Part shown: positions 59,764 to 64,000 of the stretch, piece by piece | Position numbering within the stretch: the first letter of the stretch is position 1 | Layout: each line of letters starts with the position of its first letter | Origin: Skermanella stibiiresistens SB22 | GTDB lineage: Bacteria > Pseudomonadota > Alphaproteobacteria > Azospirillales > Azospirillaceae | Assembly (NCBI RefSeq): GCF_000576635.1 | Contig: NZ_AVFL01000005.1 | Location: 265,318-329,317 of the forward strand | Direction: 5' to 3' | DNA length: 64,000 bases | Notes under the pieces: generated by a model | The model's input: the letters and a program-made list of their open reading frames with translations, nothing else | The model's database searches: none | Told to the model about the DNA's origin: nothing | Program-made: the position numbers and the translations under genes

Positions 59764-59860
59764 CGTCAGGGCTCGCGGAACCGGTTTCGACACCTAAGTA
59801 CTTGATCGGCCGCGTCGGCGGCGGACTTTCATATCAATGATCCCAGGGAGGGGCGAAGCG

Positions 59861-60589
59861 ATGTTGATGATGGGGCGCAGGGGTTTCCTCGCGGCGGCGG
59901 GGGCGGTTTCCGTGGTGACGATGATGGATCGGGGTATCGGGCGGGCGTGGGCCCAGGCGACGGGGCCGTTCAAGCTCGATCCTCTCGGCTACGCCACCTC
60001 GGCGCTGGAGCCGCATATCGACGCCAAGACGATGGAGATCCACCACGACAAGCATCACGCGACCTATGTCACCAATCTCAACGCGGCGGTGAAGGACCAT
60101 TCCCAGGTGGCCTCGATGCCGCTCCAGGACATTCTCGCCAAGCTGGGTGAGATGCCGGATGCGGTCAGGACCACGATCCGCAACAGCGGCGGCGGACACG
60201 CCAACCACACCATGTTCTGGCAGATCATGGGTCCTGGTGGCGGCGCTCCGACCGGCGACCTCAAGGCTGCGATCGATCGCGATCTTGGGGGTGTGGACGC
60301 CATGAAAGAGACGTTCAACGGCGCCGGCGCCAGGGTGTTCGGATCGGGCTGGGTGTTCGTCACGGTCGACAAGCAGGGCAAGCTGGCGCTGGAGAGCAAG
60401 CCCAACCAGGATACGCCGCTGATGGAAGGCAAGCGCGTCCTGATGGGCAACGACGTGTGGGAACACGCCTATTACCTGACCTACCAGAACCGCCGCCCGG
60501 ATTACCTGAAGGCGTGGTGGAACACCGTCGACTGGTCCAAGGTCGGCGAACGCTACGCCGCCGCCAAGGCCGGCACGCTGACGATCTGA
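59861..60589 (+). CDS. Tat-exported Fe/Mn superoxide dismutase
   Basis: 242-residue superoxide dismutase. The N-terminus is a twin-arginine signal (GRRGFLAAAGAVSVVTMMDRGIGRAWA), which is unusual, since most Fe/Mn SODs are cytoplasmic. The metal ligands are recognisable: His in MEIHHDKHHATYV, His in GGHANHTMFWQI, and Asp/His in NDVWEHAYYLTYQN. It would remove superoxide in the periplasm. GGGAGG lies 8 nt before ATG 59861; an upstream ATG at 59837 adds eight residues without need. Confidence 0.92.
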   Translation: MLMMGRRGFLAAAGAVSVVTMMDRGIGRAWAQATGPFKLDPLGYATSALEPHIDAKTMEIHHDKHHATYVTNLNAAVKDHSQVASMPLQDILAKLGEMPDAVRTTIRNSGGGHANHTMFWQIMGPGGGAPTGDLKAAIDRDLGGVDAMKETFNGAGARVFGSGWVFVTVDKQGKLALESKPNQDTPLMEGKRVLMGNDVWEHAYYLTYQNRRPDYLKAWWNTVDWSKVGERYAAAKAGTLTI

Positions 60590-60610
60590 CCTGATCCCCC
60601 GGCACGCCGC

Positions 60611-62797
60611 TCAGGACGGTGTCCGGGCGGAGTGCTGGTCGAGAAACTGGCGGCAGGCGTCGAAATCGGACCGAACCTCGCCGGGCACCTCGATGCCCTT
60701 GCGGGTCGCCAAGCTGGTGGCGAATGCCAGCATCCGCTCCGTCGGTGGGTTGCCGCGGGACTTGGCCGGCAGGGGGGTCTCCGCGGCCCGCTCCGGTGGG
60801 GCCGCGGTCGTCTTGCGCCGCCGCTTCACCGGTGCCGCAACGTCGTCGCCGGTCGCCGCGGCGGCGGTCTTGCGCTTCCTTAGCACCGCCGGCTTGGCAC
60901 CCGCGGCGCGGCGCTTGATCGCCGCCCGTTTGACCGGGGGCGCCGGAGCGCCCAAGTCGACCTTGGTTCCGCCACCGGATTTGAGAGCCGCGATCAGCCG
61001 CTCCGCCTCGGTCGCGATACCGTCGATGACGCCGCGGAACTCGGCGCGGCCGGTGACGATGTCATCCAACCGCATTTCCCATACGGCGGTCGTGCCCGGA
61101 TCGACCAGCACCGGCGCCGATTTCCGCAGCAGATCGAACAGATGGAGCCCGGCGGGCGTCGGCACCACCAGCTTGCCGTCAGCCGCCAGCATGTTCTGCC
61201 GCTTCAGCCCCTTGATCACCTCGGCGCGGGTGGCGGGCGTGCCGATACCCTTCGCCTCCTTCAGCCGGTCGCGTAGCGTCGGATCCTCGACGAAGCGCCA
61301 CGCGTTCTGCATGGCGTCGATCAGCGTGCCCTCGTTGTAGCGTGGCGGCGGCTGGGTCCGCTTGGCCTCCACCTTGGCGTCGGACAGGGCAGCACGGTCG
61401 CCGTTGGATATCGGAGGCAGCGTCTGCTCGTTCTCGGCCTCCGGTGGTGCTCCGGGATCGTTGCCGGTGTAGACCTCCTTCCAGCCGAGCTTGATCGGAA
61501 CGCGCCCGATCGTGCGGAACTCGACCGGCTTGCCGTCCGGCATCGGGACCGGCAAGGTCACCGTCGTCTGGCGGTATTCATAATCCGGCATCACGATCGC
61601 CAGATATGAGCGGCAGATCAGGGCGAACAGGCGCTTTTCGTCATCGTTCAGCCGGGCCAGCCGGGGTTCCAGGTCATTCAGGACGTTGACGTTTGGCACG
61701 ATGGCGTGGTGCGACACGCCCTCCAGCGACTTGTCGTGGAAATGGCCGGACTTGCCCTTGCGGATGACGGGGCGGGAGATGTCCAGATGGGCGAAGCCGC
61801 GCAGGCCCGTCAGCGCGCGGACGATCGCCGGCACGTCGTCGATCTGGTTCTCCGACAGGTAGCGCGCCTCGGCGCGCGGATAGGTGATCAGCTTCTTGCC
61901 GTCGCCGTCGTAAAGCTCCTGGGCGACCGACAGGGTCTTGTCGGCGTTCCAGCCCCAGCGCTGGCCACAGGTCTTCTGCAAGGCCGGCAGGTCGAACAGG
62001 CGCGGCGGTCCCTGGCGCTTCTCCTCGACCGTGACCGCCAGATCACCCGCGTGGCCCTCGGCGGCCGCGGCGATCGCCTCCGCGCGCTTCCGGTCCTTGA
62101 TGCGATCCTTGGGCGGTGGCGCGTGGCGCATCAGGAAGGTGCCGGTCGCCACGGTCGCGGTCGCGGTGACCTCGAAGTAGTCCTCCGGCTTGAAGTCCAG
62201 GATCTCCAGCTCGCGCAGGCAGACGATCGCCAGGGTCGGCGTCTTGACCCGTCCGATGCCGATAACGCCCTTGACGCCCGGCGCCAGCAGCGTGGTCGTC
62301 GCGGTGCGCGTCAGGGACAGGTTGAAGATCTGGTCGGCCTGCTGGCGCGCCACCGCGGCCTCGTAGACCGGACGCAGCTCAGCGTTGGGCTTCAACCGAT
62401 CGAAGGCGTCGCGGATCGTCTTGGGATCCTGGGCGGTGAAGATGGCACGCATCACCGAACCCCGGAACCCGACATGCTCCAGGATCTCCTGCCCGATCAA
62501 CTGGCCCTCGCGGTCGCAGTCGGTCGCCAGGATCACCCGGTCGCAACCCTTCAGCGCGCTGGCGATGGCCTGGAACTTGGCCGGCTTGTTGCCATTCGGG
62601 TCTGGCCTGGTCGGATAGAGCCCGTCCGGCTTGAGCAGGGCCGAGGACCAGCGCTTCCAGGCGGGGTTGACCTCGTCCGGTTCCGCCAGCCGCAGCAGGT
62701 GACCCTCCGCCGGCAGGATGCGGCCGAACCGGTCACCCAGCGCCACGCGCAGGTCTTTCGCCTGACTGGATTTCTCCGTGATGATGACGGTCGCCAT
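60611..62797 (-). CDS. topB: DNA topoisomerase III
   Basis: 728-residue type IA topoisomerase. An N-terminal Toprim domain (ATVIITEKSSQAKDLRVALG... and VILATDCDREGQLIGQEIL with the DxD metal motif) is followed by the cleavage domain with the active tyrosine Y306 in KKLITYPRAEARYLS. The C-terminus is a Lys/Ala-rich linker (about 625-680) and a short helical domain (PPTERMLAFATSLATRKGIEVPGEVRSDFDACRQFLDQ). No C-terminal zinc fingers are seen, consistent with TopB. Start 62797 is the family start (MATVIITEK); a longer ORF start at 62920 is rejected. It relaxes and decatenates DNA. Confidence 0.93.
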   Translation of the reverse strand: MATVIITEKSSQAKDLRVALGDRFGRILPAEGHLLRLAEPDEVNPAWKRWSSALLKPDGLYPTRPDPNGNKPAKFQAIASALKGCDRVILATDCDREGQLIGQEILEHVGFRGSVMRAIFTAQDPKTIRDAFDRLKPNAELRPVYEAAVARQQADQIFNLSLTRTATTTLLAPGVKGVIGIGRVKTPTLAIVCLRELEILDFKPEDYFEVTATATVATGTFLMRHAPPPKDRIKDRKRAEAIAAAAEGHAGDLAVTVEEKRQGPPRLFDLPALQKTCGQRWGWNADKTLSVAQELYDGDGKKLITYPRAEARYLSENQIDDVPAIVRALTGLRGFAHLDISRPVIRKGKSGHFHDKSLEGVSHHAIVPNVNVLNDLEPRLARLNDDEKRLFALICRSYLAIVMPDYEYRQTTVTLPVPMPDGKPVEFRTIGRVPIKLGWKEVYTGNDPGAPPEAENEQTLPPISNGDRAALSDAKVEAKRTQPPPRYNEGTLIDAMQNAWRFVEDPTLRDRLKEAKGIGTPATRAEVIKGLKRQNMLAADGKLVVPTPAGLHLFDLLRKSAPVLVDPGTTAVWEMRLDDIVTGRAEFRGVIDGIATEAERLIAALKSGGGTKVDLGAPAPPVKRAAIKRRAAGAKPAVLRKRKTAAAATGDDVAAPVKRRRKTTAAPPERAAETPLPAKSRGNPPTERMLAFATSLATRKGIEVPGEVRSDFDACRQFLDQHSARTPS

Positions 62798-62992
62798 GGC
62801 TCGCCGGGTTGAAGGTATCGATGCCCGGACGTTAGAACGGGAGAGCAAACGAATCAAGAACATCCTTGATGGGTTGCGGACACGCCTGACGGGACACACG
62901 CTTCGATGGCACTTCCTCAAAAATTTATATGTTTTTATATAAATGGATCATAATGAGGGGACCCGCGGGTTGACCATTTTCGGAGACGGTTC

Positions 62993-64000
62993 GTGACGGA
63001 CACCACAATCGACGGCGCGCCAGCCGGAGCGGCCACGACCGCCTCATCCGGGGCGGCGGAGCCGGGGGTCACGCTGACCCGGCGCGTGGCGCTGGAATGC
63101 GACGCCATGGCGCGCCACGCGCTGGGGACGGGGTTGAAGCTGCCCGATTCGTTGACAACCTCGCTGGAACTGATCGAACTGGCCCTGGCCGGCGGCGCGG
63201 TTCCGCTCGCGACACTCGCCACCATCCACAGCCAGTTGGCGGACGTCGTGGCGCCGGCCGCTCCCCGAACGATCTACCTGCTCCAGGTCGATCAAGCGAA
63301 CCAGAACTGGAAATCCTGCCTCGGTCCGCTGCCGTCGATCCGCCGGCTGGTCATCGGCGCGGCCTTCTTCACGTCCCTGTTCGTGCTGAGCAGCCTGTCC
63401 GGCGCGATCAACCACGCCAACCTCGCTTCCGACATCTACTCGCTGGACGGCATCAAGGCCTTGTTGGTGCTGATCTTCCTGATGAGCGCCGCCGCGATGG
63501 GCGGCTGCTTCCACGCGCTGTTCATCGCCCATGGCTTCATCGGTGCCGGCACCTACGATCCAAACCTGGAATCCTCATATTGGATCAGGATCGGCATGGG
63601 ATTGATCGCCGGTCTGGTGCTGTCCCAAATGATCCCGCTCGGGCCCGAGGTCAATCCCGCCTCCGGTACGGCCCCCGCCGCCTCGTCCGCCGAAACCTTC
63701 AGCAAGCCCCTGCTGGCCCTGCTGGGAGGCTTCTCGGCGACGCTGGTCTACACCATCCTCCAGCGGCTGGTTGAGACGGTGGAGTCGCTGTTCAAGGTAA
63801 AGACGGAAGCGGCGGCGCCATCGGCCATCAAAGCGCCGGCCACCGCGGTTGTCCCGCCGACCGTGCTCCCGGACGCGAACGCGGCGCGGCTGGCCCTGCC
63901 GGCACCAGCATCCGACGCCACTCCCGCGCCGTCTTCCGCATCATCGGCCGCGACCACCGCCACGGTCGCCGCCTTGGCCGCGGCAACGACGGCGGCGGCC
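62993..64000 (+). CDS. Uncharacterised multi-span membrane protein, 3' end beyond window
   Basis: 336 codons from a GTG start with no stop before the window ends. GGAG lies 7 nt upstream. Residues 1-115 are cytoplasmic-looking with two helices (VALECDAMARHALGTGL, SLELIELALAGGAVPLATLATIHSQLADV). Membrane segments follow near 118-138, 155-183, 197-216 and 238-256. After about 265 the sequence becomes low-complexity Ala/Pro/Thr/Ser, likely a disordered tail. It is divergent from topB, with an AT-rich 8-bp inverted repeat (62923-62944) in the promoter. No family recognised. Confidence 0.8.
   Translation, partial: MTDTTIDGAPAGAATTASSGAAEPGVTLTRRVALECDAMARHALGTGLKLPDSLTTSLELIELALAGGAVPLATLATIHSQLADVVAPAAPRTIYLLQVDQANQNWKSCLGPLPSIRRLVIGAAFFTSLFVLSSLSGAINHANLASDIYSLDGIKALLVLIFLMSAAAMGGCFHALFIAHGFIGAGTYDPNLESSYWIRIGMGLIAGLVLSQMIPLGPEVNPASGTAPAASSAETFSKPLLALLGGFSATLVYTILQRLVETVESLFKVKTEAAAPSAIKAPATAVVPPTVLPDANAARLALPAPASDATPAPSSASSAATTATVAALAAATTAAA

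Overview
The window is GC-rich chromosomal DNA with the codon bias, leader structures and gene complement of an alphaproteobacterium, most likely Rhodospirillales (Azospirillum/Skermanella-like). Support for this: a SAM-II type riboswitch in front of metNIQ, a TPR protein-ispE pair, leuCDB close to asd, mesaconyl-CoA hydratase beside a CitE-like CoA lyase (ethylmalonyl-CoA pathway), and a Tat-exported Fe/Mn superoxide dismutase. I see no phage, insertion sequence, CRISPR array, rRNA or plasmid gene. The window is mostly housekeeping and transport, with some lineage-specific regulatory structures.

Layout. 1-2.9 kb: end of a PerM/AI-2E-type permease, a conserved hypothetical, nhaA. 2.9-7.8 kb: ROK regulator-ATPase-permease-binding protein sugar ABC operon (minus strand). 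7.8-8.5 kb: sparse region with a REP-like palindrome. 8.5-13.6 kb: RND efflux pump, adaptor and TetR, with two copies of one 24-bp operator. 13.7-16.3 kb: a DUF4384 protein with a degenerate ExeA-like N-terminus, then a Gfo/Idh/MocA protein lacking the usual Lys. 16.3-20.1 kb: a HlyB/HlyD type I secretion pair without TolC or substrate. 20.2-23.1 kb: LacI regulator, perfect 16-bp operator, sugar-acid dehydratase. 23.1-27.3 kb: LysR, aldo/keto reductase, SDR, PPC-domain protein, YitT, small hypothetical. 27.5-30.0 kb: lipid A acyltransferase-like protein, M48 lipoprotein, two overlapping small membrane-protein genes, tRNA-Gln. 30.1-32.9 kb: SAM-II/terminator leader and metNIQ, ending in a triplicated palindrome. 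32.9-38.7 kb: FliL-like protein, ispE, TPR protein, M15-type peptidase, L,D-transpeptidase. 38.9-44 kb: two-module pentapeptide-repeat protein, YjbH-like protein, secreted small protein, a protein with a possible MucR-like N-terminus, and a structured region ending in a terminator. 44.1-48.8 kb: FAD oxidoreductase, Sel1/lytic transglycosylase, MBL hydrolase, M28 peptidase. 48.8-54.4 kb: mesaconyl-CoA hydratase, CoA lyase, REC-PAS-GGDEF cyclase, pdxY, asd. 54.6-59.1 kb: small hypothetical, Rpn-like nuclease, leuB-leuD-leuC. 59.4-64 kb: cupin, exported SOD, topoisomerase III, and an open-ended membrane protein running off the window.

How the parts work together. The best-supported circuits are: SAM sensing controlling methionine import (aptamer, possible anti-terminator, terminator, metN); a TetR protein acting on itself and its efflux operon through matched operators overlapping both predicted -35 boxes; a LacI protein acting on its neighbouring dehydratase; and a ROK protein co-transcribed with a sugar importer. 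Cell-envelope functions are clustered at 33-38.7 kb and recur at 27-29 kb and 40-46 kb. No obviously new multi-gene defence or biosynthetic system is visible. The most novel items are the structured intergenic segment at 43.8-44.0 kb, the DUF4384/ExeA-like chimera, the hairpin over the hlyB-like leader, and the interruption between leuB and asd.
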